64,000 bases of DNA from Puffinus mauretanicus (lineage: Eukaryota > Chordata > Aves > Procellariiformes > Procellariidae), in assembly GCA_023333565.1 (NCBI GenBank), contig JAJKFH010002315.1, positions 558,001-622,000 of the forward strand. The letters are read 5' to 3'. Position 1 is the first letter of the stretch. Each line of letters starts with the position of its first letter. The notes under the pieces are model-generated. The model did not search any database. It was not told the DNA's origin and saw nothing but the letters and a program-made list of their open reading frames with translations. Both the position numbers and the translations under genes were made by a program. Below, piece by piece: positions 43,096 through 57,000 of the stretch.

Positions 43096-44249
43096 TCAAA
43101 CCACAGAGCAACAAAGGAGGAAAAACAGGTGGAAGATGGCAATTGTTTTCTGAACCCCAGCTAAGTGGAGAATTGAAACGAGGGAGGCACCGCGAGAGGA
43201 CCAGGGGATGAAAGGGAGAGGTGGTAAGAAACAGAAGGGCTATATAAGTCTGAAAATGGCTAGAAAGAACAAGGGAGAGAGGAGACAAGAATGGAAACCT
43301 CTGATGTTGGCAGGAAATGTTGTGATTCTAAAGATGAAACAACTTGTGGGGAAAGAAATTGGGAAAAAATACCCCTGTGTATTTCCTAGGGTGAACTCAA
43401 GCAGCAAATGAACTACAGAGGAGACAGCTGCCGGACAGCACTGGGCAGGAATGAAATGGCGCAGTGTCCTCTGAAGGAGAATTCATTGTTAGAAAATGAC
43501 ATCCTTTCATAATACCAATATTTTTCAAAGTCTGCTCCAGCTGCAGCTGCAGATGTGGCTTAAAAACCCGAGCAGGAGGCCCATTCCCCTATGGCAAGAC
43601 TATATATTCTATGACCGTAATATTATTGCCACAAAGGGAATAGGAGAGATGGGGCAGGAGAGATACTTAAAACTTCCAAACTCATTTGAGACAAGTAACA
43701 AGGGACATACAAGGAGTTTAGGAAAAGAAACATGAGGGCTTTCTTACTTATCTATAAAATTATTATAGAAATGTTTATCGTGTATATTTGCACTATCCCC
43801 TTTAATTCCTTTGGATGGACGCCAGCACGTTAGGAAAAAAATGCTGGAGAGAGGGAAGGAATACATTTACTAGAAAAAAACTGCATTCCTTCCAACCTTT
43901 CTGCAGCTTCTTAAAAAAAATACAAAAAGCCTCCTTCAAACTGCTCAGTGCCATACCAATTTCCTGTGTAGACCTGAATATTAGTATATGTTTTTCTGTG
44001 TCTCCTAAGTTTCCCAAGTTACCTAATGCACGCTCAGCATGAAGCATTTTTAAATGAGTTAGTCTTTATTGAATTATGATTTCCAGCAGTCACTAATAAC
44101 AAAATTCAAATTGCTCCAGCAGACGAGGATTTTAAGAATGCTGAGAAGAAACTGAGTTTTTAAGAGACTCTAGAAGAGCCACCCACTGCTTGTGTATAGT
44201 AACCGTGAGCCTCTTGACGAAATACTTCAAATAGTTAATTAGATTTGCT
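43096..44249. other. Unique noncoding sequence
   Basis: Contains an E-box cluster at 43538-43556 (two CAGCTG words and CAGATG). No repeat family or gene is recognised. Open frames at 43802-44047 on both strands are incidental. Confidence 0.4.
43538..43556. promoter_or_regulatory. E-box cluster
   Basis: CAGCTGCAGCTGCAGATGTG carries two CAGCTG E-boxes and one CAGATG in 19 bases. bHLH dimers bind such words. It could be a small regulatory site or a chance triplet-like repeat. Confidence 0.3.
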
Positions 44250-44276
44250 AAAAAAAAAAAAAAGAAAAAAAAAAAA
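44250..44276. repeat. A14-G-A12 run
   Basis: Fourteen A (44250-44263), one G, then twelve A (44265-44276). Low complexity. No retroposed sequence is recognised upstream. Confidence 0.9.
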
Positions 44277-44358
44277 TCAGTCATTAGGAGTTGCCACTCT
44301 GGAGACACTGGATAAAGGCTGTTACTGGCGCACCTACGGTTTCATCAAAAGTGAAGCT

Positions 44359-44378
44359 AAAAAAAATTTTTTTTAAAA
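44359..44378. repeat. A8-T8-A4 dyad tract
   Basis: Eight A (44359-44366) meet eight T (44367-44374), followed by four A. A self-complementary rigid tract like those near 11920 and 16105. Confidence 0.85.
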
Positions 44379-46384
44379 TAAAGTTTCAGTTTTTCCTCAC
44401 ACTGTCCCTGCAGTCGGCACGATGCAATTAGCAACACATCTAAAGGGGAAAGAGGAACTTTTATTCCATTAGGACTTCTTTTTTACCTCGGGAATTTCTT
44501 CAGGCTGCTAAAAAGGCGTTTTTCAAGCAAGGAATAATAGGGACGCTCGGAGCCTATCCACAGTCCACGAGGCTGAGAACTGCAGATCACCTGCAAACTG
44601 AATTTGTTCTATTTTGTTAACCATTTATTTTGTCTTTACTGGCTGTTCAAAGGGAAGTGTGATAATCCCACTGTTCCTCACTTGCTCAGCAGGGAGTTTA
44701 ATCTAATAAAGCTATTACAGCAGAATGGATTAAAGCAACGTGAAGCATTAGTAATTTGAGGAGCAGTTAAAGAATGTTAACACTGAGACTCTGCGCGTAT
44801 TCTCCTAAAAACATGATCACAGAGATGAAAGCAGAGCTCCTACTCAATATGTCATTTTTCAGGCACAAAATTTAATTCTTTCAGTGTCCTCATCCAGATG
44901 TTTATAGCGAGGAGCAAGAGGCTGGCCATTATTTTACAACTGCTGAAACCAGAGGCTGGCCAGAATAGGCATGCTTTAGCTTACCCCAATTTTGATTAAT
45001 CCCTCTGTAATATCTTTTTTAGAAAGAGAGATATGTGACCGAAGTCATCCGATACGGCATATTAGGATGAGATGCAGTATTAAAAGCTGAGGGACTTAAT
45101 AACGTTCCCTGTCATTCACCCCTCGGGTGCAGCAGATGTGGAGCATCGCTGCCAAGAGGATTGAAGACCCGCAGCAGCGTGGCCGGGCAGGTACGAGATG
45201 GAGGGAAGCTCTGCTCGGAGTGGGAAGGGTTTGGCTCCTACACCATGCCCTGATCCCAAATGCAGACAAACCACAGTGGTTTCGGCAAACGGCCGACCCG
45301 AGAGCTTCCTGTGCTTGTGCCTGTGCCTGCCCATTACAGCCCCAAAGTGAAGACGTCAATTAGTAACCGACAATTACAAACAGGACTCGGGCTGCATCTC
45401 ATGAAGATGCAGGACTTCACGGCTGCCATGTCCCTGTTACTGACCTGGGACGGCTGACAGCCCACTGCCAGGGGGGACTGCGGCATCGGGTCCCAATGAG
45501 ACAGAACAAAGCAAATAATAAAGCGGTAATGCACTGTGTACAGATTTAAGTACAGATTTATACACTTATTTTACTGTACTTGGGTTTTTAACATATTATT
45601 GATACTACCGTGAAATCAAGCTTTTGGGGGCAGGAATGCAATTAAAATCCCAATTCCATTGCAGATTCCTGGATTCTTTATCAATATTGTCTCAGCCAGC
45701 AAAGTGCTTATCCCACGCTTGGCATTTTGTCAGTAAATAATGTACATTCACGACATCAGACATCAGTGCGCTCTGGATAGCTCCTGTTCTGCACGGGAGC
45801 CGGGCAGGACTCACAGCATGCCTCTGCACCAACCAGGGTCATGCACGAGCATTTTAAATCAGGTGTATGTTTCAAAAGCTCAACAACAGCGATTACCACA
45901 AAGCCGTAAGACAAATGATACAGAAAACATGGTTTTGTCATAGCCAGGGAAATTCATCACTGTGTTCAGAGATGCTCCTGCTCAGTCCCTATTTCAGAGA
46001 TGCTTTGGCTCTCCCAGAAGAGGAAACTTTCTGCGCTCACAATAATAGGCATAAGAGTCATAACAGGATCAGTTGTGCACTGGATACGTGGAGTCTTGTG
46101 GGGGGAAAATACCTGAACTCCACATCGTTTCCAAAGTCCATTGATATGGTCCCAGCCTGGAGCCACCTCACAAACTTAAGTCTGAACTTGAAGAAAAAAA
46201 AATAGGCATTGAGAGTCAAGAATGTGGTCCTCCTTTACACCTCAATGCTGGCAAGAACAAGTGCATGTCAGAGAGAAATCCACTTGATCTTGCCTCCTTA
46301 ATGGTAATTAAAAGTGCTTTGCTACCCCAGGATTTAGGTCCCATTCTGTACCCAACTGCTCCCTAAAGGGCAAAGTTTAATGCA
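44379..46384. other. Unique noncoding sequence
   Basis: AT-rich with a GC-rich patch at about 45115-45480 that produces overlapping open frames on both strands. No gene or repeat family is recognised. Confidence 0.4.
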
Positions 46385-46450
46385 ACGTGTATTATATATG
46401 TATATAAGCTTATAATATAAAATTTAACATAGCATAACATGCAGTAGCAC
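46385..46450. repeat. AT-rich tract with a 12-bp palindrome
   Basis: Almost pure A/T with TATA words. A perfect palindrome TATAAGCTTATA is at 46403-46414. Low-complexity DNA. Confidence 0.65.
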
Positions 46451-49400
46451 TTATAGAGGCACAGGTGTTTTTAAATGTCAGTGACCACATCCCAGCAAAC
46501 TTCTTTCCCTCATCCCAGTAACACAGAGAGGTCCCTGGTGTGACAGATCATGGCTGTCCCCAGGATGAAACAGAGCAGAGCGTGGAGGAGAAGGCTCGTG
46601 GTGAGAGCAGCCTCCAGCAGAGCCGTTCCTGTGGCACCCCATGCCGCAGCATGTATTCCCCAGAAGAAGGCTGTGCCAGAGAGCTTCCACCTATCAAATA
46701 TCTTTCTTCGCTACGATAAATACTTTTCTATATATGGGAAATGTGAACCACTTCTATCCGACAGTCCACACGTGCAATGGTCTCCTACAGAAAATTAACA
46801 GCTAAAATAGGGAAGATGGTAATTATTTAAAAAGCTGGGAAGCAAGAGAGTAAATAAACAAGGAGCATCCCATCCAGCACAACCAGGTGACAGCAGGCTT
46901 GGGAGATGCTGCCCAGAGCCGTCCACAAAGACGGATCATAGGACAGATCTCACAAACCCACGCAAGCCACCAGTACTGTCCTGATGAACGATCATCGATT
47001 CAGTAGATTTGGAAATGCAGATTAATGCCTTCAAAACGCCTCTTCTGATCTTCTTTACTACATTTCCTATAAAAAAAAAAAATAGCTACATGCTGACATA
47101 TGCAATGATACATGGCAGCAGGATTATTTCTAGGAAATTCATGGGGAAACTTGGAAACTGGACTTGAAGCATGAAAGTAACTGGCAGCTTAACTATGAAA
47201 AAATCTATTGCCTCTACATGATGCAAGTTCCTCCACTTAATTCAGTCACTGGTTAATTTGTTTCTTTGTTTAATATGATAGAAACCCCAGGGATCAAATC
47301 ATTCATAATAAAATTATATTAGTACTTTATTTTTGTCATTTCTGATTGCTCTGAGCAAGCATTATTGGATAGTTTGATCGTGGGATACAGAAAGTTACCA
47401 TTTAATTAATATGAAAGGTGCCTAAATTTTGAATAATATTGAAGAAAAAAGCCTTAGGACGTGGCAGGAGACTCGGATGTATTATTAACTCCTATTGCTT
47501 TCTACACTGCATTGGCTGTCAGTTTTTAGGTGCACTTCAAGATGTGAGATTTAATCTATAAAGCCTGAAGTTGCTCAGAATGTTATGGTCAGAAATACCC
47601 ATTTTTCACCATTTATATTGACATGATGGAGAAGAAGCCGACGCGTACCATAGAGGGGAGGTCACGGAAAAAGCCAGGTCTTTGACAACATGTGGGGAAA
47701 AAATGTTTCAAGTGAAAGTGGCAAAGTCCAATTCTTGACATTGCAAAATTGTCCTGAATCCCTTGAAAAGGTGTGTGCTTAGTCGTCCTGTGCTTTGCCA
47801 ATACACTCCACTGGTGTCTCAAAGGGCGAGTGCCAATATCCTTTATTGCAACCCACCAGGGAAATTCCCTGTTGCATGCAATGATTTTCTATCAACAGGC
47901 ACAGCAATACATTTCTTAATGTTGTCAACTCATCAAGAAGATGTGAAGTTTGTTCAAGAAGGCTCTGTCCCACGCGGGTGAGCAGCGTGTTGAGGAGCCT
48001 CCCAAACGCCCGCTCCTCACCCGTTGTGCCACGCTCCTCCTCTCCTTTCCCAGCTCTCAGCTGGATTGCCACACCTGCGAAATTAGATTTCATTCTCCTC
48101 CAACACAAACCACTGGTCAGTACATTTTGCTCATCTGCATCAACCAGCTGGGTAAACCCCAGTCACCTCTGGAGGGGTGCAGATGACAGTGCCAGGCATC
48201 AGTAACAGCTCAGTTTTATCAGGCTCTATGGGGTCAGTCAGCAAGCACACAAAAAGCCAACGGCTGGGTTACTAATCCAATATTTTCGAGACACCTAGCC
48301 TGAGATCCACAGGTCATAATTAGTAGAAAATAGAATAACCAGGGGAAAAACACTGAATCAGAGGATGAAAACTAAAATAATGGTGTTGAATTCAACCACC
48401 AGCAATAAGCTATGCATACAACGCCTCTCACTTCTTAATTCAAATGTTGGCATAGTCTAAGTTAAACATTTTTGAAGAGAAATGTGAAGACACAAGACTG
48501 AAAATATAAGTATGATAGGCCTGTCATTTAGCTGCTGGTTTAAAACTTCATCACTGCTAAATGCAGCCCCTGCACTTCCCAGGGAGCGACCTGAAGACAA
48601 CCCCGCCTTCCACCTACGGCCCATCAACCTTTCAGATGGTACATGGTCAGCATCTGAACCATTTCCCAACCTGTGAGCCGGACTCATCTCCTGACTCATC
48701 TGCAATAGCAATAAATAACAATAATCATAATAAACTACCATAAGGCAAAAATAAGAGTAATATGGAAGATATCTTGGAGATGTTTAGGGGTTTTTGTTGG
48801 TAGTAATTTAATGTCACAGTATAATGAGGTCTTTAATGTATAGCTTATAATTTTAAAAGTTTTCTAAAAAGCTAAGAAATCAAAAATCTACATCTGTCTG
48901 ATGTATAACAGGTTATATACTGCATGTCCAGTTCAACACTAAGCAGTGTGTCGTACAAAAGGCACCAGCAAGCCAAAAGACAGATTTAAGAATATCACAT
49001 TAGAATATTCTTTAATGCTGGTGAGAACTTTGACTTAGTCAAGGAACGTCTCTTAGAAAGCCATCCAAAACACAGAAATCAGCCCAAACCGCACAAATCC
49101 TGGGCGAGACGGAGAGTAAAGCAGCGAAGGCTGGAAAGAGGTCAGCATTAAAGCGAGAAGAAAATGAAGCGCGAGTTTGCAAAGCAATAGGGCTTCAAAA
49201 CAGGTCAAGTGCTCCCTCTTCTCCGTCATGTCAGACGTGCTGCTCATCTTTGTTTCCAAAGCCCACCCCTCGCTGCTGCTGCCCAGCGCTTCCCACCTCA
49301 TCACCATGCTGGGGAGGACCAGGCAGGATGGAGCCTCTCTTGTATCATCCCACCTGGTTTTGAGCCACCGTGGGGGAAATTTCAGAAATTAAATGGGTTC

Positions 49401-50500
49401 TGGGAGCTCACCGAGCAAAAAACCCTGTATTAAAGCAGAAACAAGCACAACCTGCTTTATAAAACCTTTAAACAGGGGATTTCACAGCATCCCTAAATCT
49501 GTGCCCATCTTTTAACACTCCAATAGTTAGAAAGCTTTGCATTACCCCCTGGCCAAGTCATCCTTGTCACAAGGTAAGTTTATGTTCTTTAATATGTTTG
49601 GTAGAAAAGATAAAAGTTTAAGGATAATTAGCACAGGAGATGATAGTGAGGAAAGCAGGGGAATCGGCAACATGATTGGAAATGAAAATCAATGTTAATA
49701 AGTAGAAGGAAATGTATAGTAGAGGCAAAAAAATAATGTACTTATAGACTTGACCATATTCTGGATGAGCAGAGTCAAAACAAAACATGTTTTCATAAAG
49801 CATGCTATTGGACTGTCCCAAAGGAAGTCACTGCAGGCACAAATGCAACGAGATTAAAAAGAACAAGATTTCCTAATAATTATAATAAGTTTAGAAGGGA
49901 TACTAAACTTTGTACCCTAGAGTTTATGTCAATCTTTAATTACCAGAGAGTAAAATAAGATATACATTTTGGGGAGAGATTATGCAGCACCTGTGTCCTC
50001 TAAGGTTCTTCTAGGTTTTCCCCTAGAAGATGCAAGAACCATTACAGACAGGGATGAGTGTGAACCAGCAAGAAAATTCCCAACAGTCTCAGCACAGCAC
50101 TTGTTTTCTGCAGCATCAGCTCTCCAGCCGTTCACTTCTGCCCGCACAGATTCATACCTGTCTATAGTTAACAGCGTAATAAAGACAAACAACGATATTG
50201 TTGACTGGTGGGTACAACTTGCAATAAAGAATGAGAAAAGCCTGATCTAAAAGCCAGCGCACATGCAGTTTAAAGCAAATGAACAAACCCAGTTCCCATC
50301 CTGCTCCCCAAGAAGTCACGTCCTCTTGTTGCACGTGTAGAGCAGGTACAAGCCTAATGAGCATTTGGGCACAAGACCACCCATGGATGATGAATCTGTC
50401 CCTCCCTTGTGGCAAGGATGGATGCTCCCAATGATTTATGTATTTGTTGCTTTTGGTTGAAATCTTTGCTTGAAAACTTCAACCAGGACTAGCCCTGGCA
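46451..50500. other. Unique noncoding sequence
   Basis: Mixed composition, mostly AT-rich, with an A12 run near 47071. An open frame at 47779-48108 on - starts at a non-ATG codon (first ATG seven codons in). Its middle is leucine-rich and amphipathic in appearance, but no family is recognised. 47280-47400 and 48690-48870 are complex AT-rich blocks. GGTGCCTAAATTTTG near 47418 weakly recalls a sauropsid repeat word. Nothing else is recognised. Confidence 0.35.
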
Positions 50501-53500
50501 GAACAAAACAGAGTCTGCTTCACCTCAGCAGAAAGCCACATTATTTTTAAAGAGTCTCTGATTCAATTTGGGTGCTGGAGTGGCGTCCCCAGCAATGCGG
50601 CTCATTCGTCTTATGCTGTTTATGCTGCTGAAGCTCTTCATGGCTTATGAACCATCCAGCTCCGGCTTTGCAGTTTTCGTGTCGTTATGCAGACTGTCCA
50701 AGATTACACTACACATTAGATTAATTTTTAAGGAAGCTATGTCTTTCTAGTCATACGTCTTTAAAAATGAGACTTTATACACACACATCAAGAAATTCAG
50801 AGTTGACATTCCCATAGCAAACTCAATTTTCTCCCCACAAGAACAGGCCCTGACCACTGAACATATTTATAAAGGCATTAGAGCTGGTTATGCTAGCTTC
50901 TGTAAAGATTGAACATATACCTGTTTAGTATAATAATTTTAAATGGAAACTATTTGGCCTTTGTTGATATGGCCAAAGAAGGCGAGCTGGGATGGGGAGC
51001 AGTCCAAGAAGTTTGCACAAGTTTCTCACTGTCATCAATAGCTTTCACTATTTCCAACATGCAAAGGCAAGGTCTACTTTTTAATTGTTGGGACTAGTTT
51101 AATAAATGTGAAGGTTATATCTAATCAACTAAATCCTCATTTTCAGCTTAAGTCTTAAGCAGCTCTCCACTATATCAGCCAACAAAACATATGACATTGC
51201 CATCCTCCAACTTTCCTCCCAGATATGAAAAACGCTGTTGTTTGTTACCAGCCAGCTCCCTAAAGAGTCATGGGTTACAAGTTTAATAGTTTCCATTTCC
51301 ATATCCAGCTGAAGCATTTTAGAAAAAGTCCCTGGTGCTCATTACCCTTCACTGCACAGTGGACACAGATGTCTGCTCTTTCCAGACCCTCTTTAACCTT
51401 GATCTGCACATGGAAGGTACTGGAATAGCACCATGATAAAATGCAGGACAAGATGGTCCATTTAATATTTGACCTGGGAACAGTTTATACGGTATTGCCA
51501 GTTGACTAAACAGGCACAACACCAAGGAAAGTTTCCATTTGGCTGCAGGACGCTGAGCTCATTTGCCAACTCAGGGATTCCCACAGAGGACAGGAGCACC
51601 CTCGTGCCTTCAGCATCAGGTCCTCCAGCAAAAGCCTCAAGAGAGCCCACACCAACCCAGCACTGGATAACTTACCAAGGCAAATCTTCTATCCAGTTTC
51701 AAGCATTTGATAGCTTGGTAACTTTCTGAAGCATGAGATTTGTATGTCTTGGGATGTTTATTTAATGTATTTGGGAGTGTTTCAGTTATTCCTCTCAACA
51801 CCTAGGCTTTCTTGTTTTGCTGAAATGTTTGACTACAAAGCACTTTAGGGCACTCACTCCCTCAGCAAAAAGGGAAGGTGAGAAAACAGCCGGGGCTGGT
51901 ACTCTTCCCCCAGTTCTCCCAGCCCTGCTATTCCTCCGAGACCTCCAGCATCATCCAGAAGAGAGTGGACTCAGCCATGTGCTAATTCTGCACTTACTGC
52001 TGGCTCATTTAATCCCTCCATTTCCAGCTTCATAACCTAGAAGAAAGCATTTCTCTCCGCTAGAATAAACTTCAGGCTTGGCCAGGGTTCAGCGTGAACC
52101 CCAGCGAGATTTGCAAGATTTGCACACCACTGTCCCAGAAGAAATGCATCTTTATAAAGCGCTGCACACCAGCTAACAACCAAAGCCCCACCAAGCGAGC
52201 AGGGACCAAAAGGGAATTTGGAAAGTGATGTGTCCTGCCAGGGTACAAGGGGCAGCCGCGAGGTCCCAAAGCAGCAAGTTTTCGGCAAAGAGCAGGAGCC
52301 GGGAGAGGCTGGTCATGGCAGTGAATGTCCCCAAGCTGACACACAGCAAAGGAGGGCTTTTCCTAGCATTTTCATCACCCCGATACTAATTCTTCTCTGA
52401 CTCTCTTTGGGTCTGGAGTTGGCAAAACAGCTTGACCTTCCAGCTCCAGCTGTAGTAGGAAATTTGACTTTGGACTGTGATCTGTAGGGGCGATTATCCT
52501 TAATGCACTACCATGGGAAAGGACCCATTTCACTTAAGAAAAAAAGGCATCAAGAATAAATCTGCAAAGTATTTTACCCTAACCCAGATAACTTTGCACT
52601 TTATCTTGATCCAGCGTTATCTTATGATCCTCCACAGTTAGCAAATGCCTTAATGTTATCTAAATATTTCTTTTACCCACTTTCATCTTTTGTAGATTAT
52701 AGGTATTACTCATTTGGCAAGTCCCCTCTGCAGTTTGAACAAGTGCAAAACCAAAAGCAACTAAGAAGTACCTGTTCAAACAATGAACAGAAATTGATTC
52801 TATTTATAAAACTTATTTTTCTCTTTTGTTTTGTAAGATATTCACAAATGGTAATATAATTAGCCTCCTTGTAGGTCCAATATGAATAGTTCTTTTCATT
52901 AAAGTTAAAATAATTAACGTTTTTAATGCCTGTCAAGGCTTTGGAAGTACAAAATGCTGTAGGCTACAAAGGACAAAAAATAAGGCTACAGTTAAAAACA
53001 TATAAACGGTCACTTAAACCCTAGTGTGGTATCCTTTTATCATTCCTTCATTCCAAGGTTAGTAGGTTATTAACCTGTATCCTGAGGGAGAAAGGATGCA
53101 CATCAATTATATCAATTGAATAGACAAATGAAAATCAAATTAAAAATTTAACACGCACAACCATAATTACAATACAGGGCTTCTAAGAGGAATTTCATCT
53201 GAGGAATGAAATGTAGAAATGCTTTCTCAATTTTAACTGCAATTTACAGTAGCAGGAAAAAGTAGCCAGAGATGGGCAACCTAATGAAACCAAAGTCCAT
53301 GCAGGAGATTTCAATGAAGTCTTTATTCCTAGTCCTGAAACACTATTGTGACAAATCCATTGTAATTTAATCAACCAGTCCAGTATTTAACACTGTGAGG
53401 AGTGCTTTAAAAAGAGAGATTTATTTGTGTTACTTCTAGCCAAAGTCTAGCACAAGCATGGTCAAAGCTGAAAACGAGAGGCTGTGCGGCTTTCCTGGCA

Positions 53501-54000
53501 TGGAATGGATGCGCCAAGTCCCGCTCTCCAGCCTGGCACTGGCACCACCAGTTCACTACTCCTCTGTGTGAGTATGCCCACTACAAAATGCAAATACAAT
53601 ATTGTACCCACTCATCCCATGCTATCAGTATCTACAATTTCCATGAGGAGAGTAGTGCACTCATTCATTTCACTTGCTATACAACTAGTTTCAAGATCAT
53701 CATTAAAACCTGAGTGAGCCAGGGAAACCTATTTTTTGCATATTTTTTAAATTGTGCAGTTGTGGTCCTCTGGATTTTGTGCCCTATGTCACCTCTACTC
53801 CTAACAGAAAAGAGTAAATGTTTAGAGGCATCCATCAGAGAAAAAAATTTTTTTCTAAATCTGCCACCCACTGAGAACTTTTGATTGCAATTTTAGACTA
53901 AGATGCAAAAATATTTAGCTCATTTAAGTAATTAAATGTGTTTATACTTTGTAATTATATGTATTAACATTGGCATATTTAAACAATTAAATAAACAATC
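50501..54000. other. Unique noncoding sequence
   Basis: AT-rich and complex with small GC-richer patches (51880-51960 and 52180-52330). No repeat family, RNA or coding frame is supported. 53930-54000 is nearly pure A/T with TTAAAT and AATTAAATAAA words. Confidence 0.35.
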
Positions 54001-57000
54001 ACAACGCTTCTGTCTTTCATGGTATTTACATATCACAACAAGCTCCAACTCCATGAACCTTCCAACTGCCAGAGTCCTGCTGGAAACACCGGGATGCACT
54101 AGGGATCCCTGGCCATTCAGTAACCACCAAATTGGGTTGTCATCTTCCATTACAGCACGTGAAAACAGATGTGAAAAATGTAATGGCACAGTTAACTCAT
54201 TTCAGTATCTCCAAGGGATGGCAGAGAAGAGAGAGGAGGCTGGACAAAATAAAATACCTGGAAGAGGACAGGCAGGCTTTTAAGATAGCTACAGCGATGC
54301 AAAAAACTGCATGTATAAGCACATTTAAAACAATGTAAAAGCAGGCCTTTACCCAAAATGCCCATGTCCTAAGACTAACAACTAGATACAGTTTCAACAG
54401 CTGTTTTAAAATTATAAAAGAGCCATTTTGGGGTTGTAGAAAAACTCTCCAGAAGTTGCACCAATAAACCTCTCCAGGCCTCCCACGGAGGCTCAGAAGT
54501 AACACACAACAGTAAAAATCACGTTATTCCTGCAAACACCACCCAAGACTCCACCTGAGAAGCTGTAAAACAAACTACACAACCAACGTGCAAACACAGG
54601 ACCTTGAGCTCCTTGCTGTTCTGGCAAAACACTGAGGAGAGCTCGCGGAGGAAAGCTGGAAACAAAAAAGACAACAAAAGTCTCAGGAAATAACTGGGGA
54701 ACAGGAACAAAAAAAGACTTTGATGAATGCTTCCCATTCCCAACATAAAATCCTAGATATGGTATTATTTCCTTATATTCTAGTTTAACTCTGAGGACAC
54801 CGTGACGTGTGATACCATATGCTTGTTTAACGCCTCCAAACAAACACCACCATGAGTAGTATGCAGATGCTGTCAGTGAAAATAGAAAATACCAGTACAG
54901 CCCATGGGAAATATGGGCATTTCTGGCATAAGTAAATACGGAAAGACTGAAATCAGGACAGCCAAACCCTTCCCTTTTACTGTACAGGTTGGCCAAGCAT
55001 CCCCCTGAGTCATTGCTGGTCCAAGCCCTCTCCGGCGGGCGCAGGGGATGCACGTCTGTTCTTTCCCCGTGCTGCCTGTACTTCTCAAGCCAGAAACAAC
55101 TTTCTAGCAATGACTCCCAATTATCTTAACACCAAAGTTGGGGAAGAAGCAAGAGGTTCCACTTCTCTCTGCAGATTTGCCTGTAACTTCAACACTTCAT
55201 CACTTGTAAGCTGAGGACAATTACTCAGAAACAAATAGGGAATGAAGGCAGCACTGCAATGAAGCTATGCCATTTTAATGCTATTTCTGTCTATATAAAA
55301 TCTTCTGTAATTTGTTTACGACTACCAGATTCAACGATAGTGTGCAAATGCAAACCCATTTATGTTAATGTCCTCTCTCTCTTTCAGATCAGATTCTGAA
55401 TAAAAATTAGGTAAATACTCTGTTTGAAAATATATAAGATGAAAACTAGTTGGGGAGGGAGCAAGAGAACCTCCAAATGCACGATCCTATCAAACACATT
55501 ATTTTTTTTTACTTAATAACTTAAGTGTACTGTTAGTGAAATTACAACCTGCTTGTGACACAATAAATTTACAACAAAATTCATTCCATAAATTATTCAA
55601 TTCGCTGACTGCAACTATGCTGAGAAATATCACCATGAGCAGATGATTAGCATGTGAAAGGAAAGCCATCTCCAGACTGAAACAATCACTGTCACACCTC
55701 CATTTGAAGATGCCTAGTGGAGTTTTGTAAAATTACCATTAAGAATACACATTTAAGGCTTTGTAGTTTCTATAAAAGCATTAAGTATTTGATTTACATT
55801 AGATTCATTTGTTCTTTCTTCAACTGTCTCTTTTTCCTACAAACCATAACCGTTTCAATAAATGCTGGCTCAATCAAGTGTGCATTAAAACAAAAGAATT
55901 TAAGTTCAATAAAAGTGATGAATCAGGACTAGAAGTTAACCTTCCCTCTCCCTCCTCTTCCCTTGCCACATGATTGCTACAGCAGGAGAAATGGCCTGAT
56001 TTGGTAGCCCAGAGGCAGAGAATAGTTTTGTCCCGCATGAACATACACTCCTGGAGAGATAACCCAGGGCCTGGACAACTGCTATGGAGTTGTTGAATCA
56101 AATGCCAAGTCCTTCTCACCATCAGTAAGGAGAGAAGGTTGGTGATGAAGAAACATTTCTACGCAACACCTTATCTTCCCTCAGATAAACAGTGGAGCTC
56201 TCAATGGACAAAACTTGCATCTCACAGTCTAACCTGAACCACATTATTTTGGGTATCCACCAAATTAAAATTCTAGCAAAAGTTCAGCAATTGGATCGGC
56301 AGTATTCCCAACTACAGGAGAATGAGACTACTAAATGTAACCAATGACCAAGCATCATCAGCATCTACCATAAGCATGAGCAAAATCAATGGAAATGCTT
56401 TACCAGGCTGCTGAGATGGCTTCTTCGGCTTCTACAGTTAATATAGCAGTAGGAGAACTGACTACAGCTGTATATCCCATGTATCATTGCAATACAATAC
56501 TAGCAGCAATTCTTTACAGCAGTCCTTTAAAAATATTCCAATAGGGCAAGGAAAAGTTTAAAACCTCCCACTGTGTTCTCCTTTTATACTAATTTTTGAA
56601 GAATTCTTTTTATTTCAGGATGCAGCAGTAGCTGCTCTGAAGACATGCATTACCTCCCTGATGAACAACCCACATCCAGCTACTGCAACGTCCCACCCAG
56701 AGAAAACAAGCTGATGGATTAATTTTAAGCACAATTTTCTCAGGTGACCTAGATGAGTTTATCAAAACGCCTCCATACAATAGACCCTTCTGATCCAGGC
56801 TCGTGAAATGTAAACATCTTACCCATGAGAAGCATTTAAATGGCTTCCAGCACCTTTACCTCCTGCTGGATTTCCCAGCTAGACAAATTCGAGGAGTATA
56901 TGTAAAGAATTTATTTCCCTGGAAAGGAGGAGGAAGGATTCTTCTTGTTCTGGGAATCAAAATGTTAAATTTTTACAAAATGCTTTTAAAAAAAAAAAAA

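Noticed and set aside
47415..47435. GGTGCCTAAATTTTG word recalling a sauropsid repeat
   Set aside because: It is too short to separate from chance.
54493..55110. 205-codon open frame on the minus strand
   Set aside because: It begins near a non-ATG codon, overlaps other open frames, and shows no domain or splice-like boundaries that I recognise. Chance or an untranslated region is more likely.
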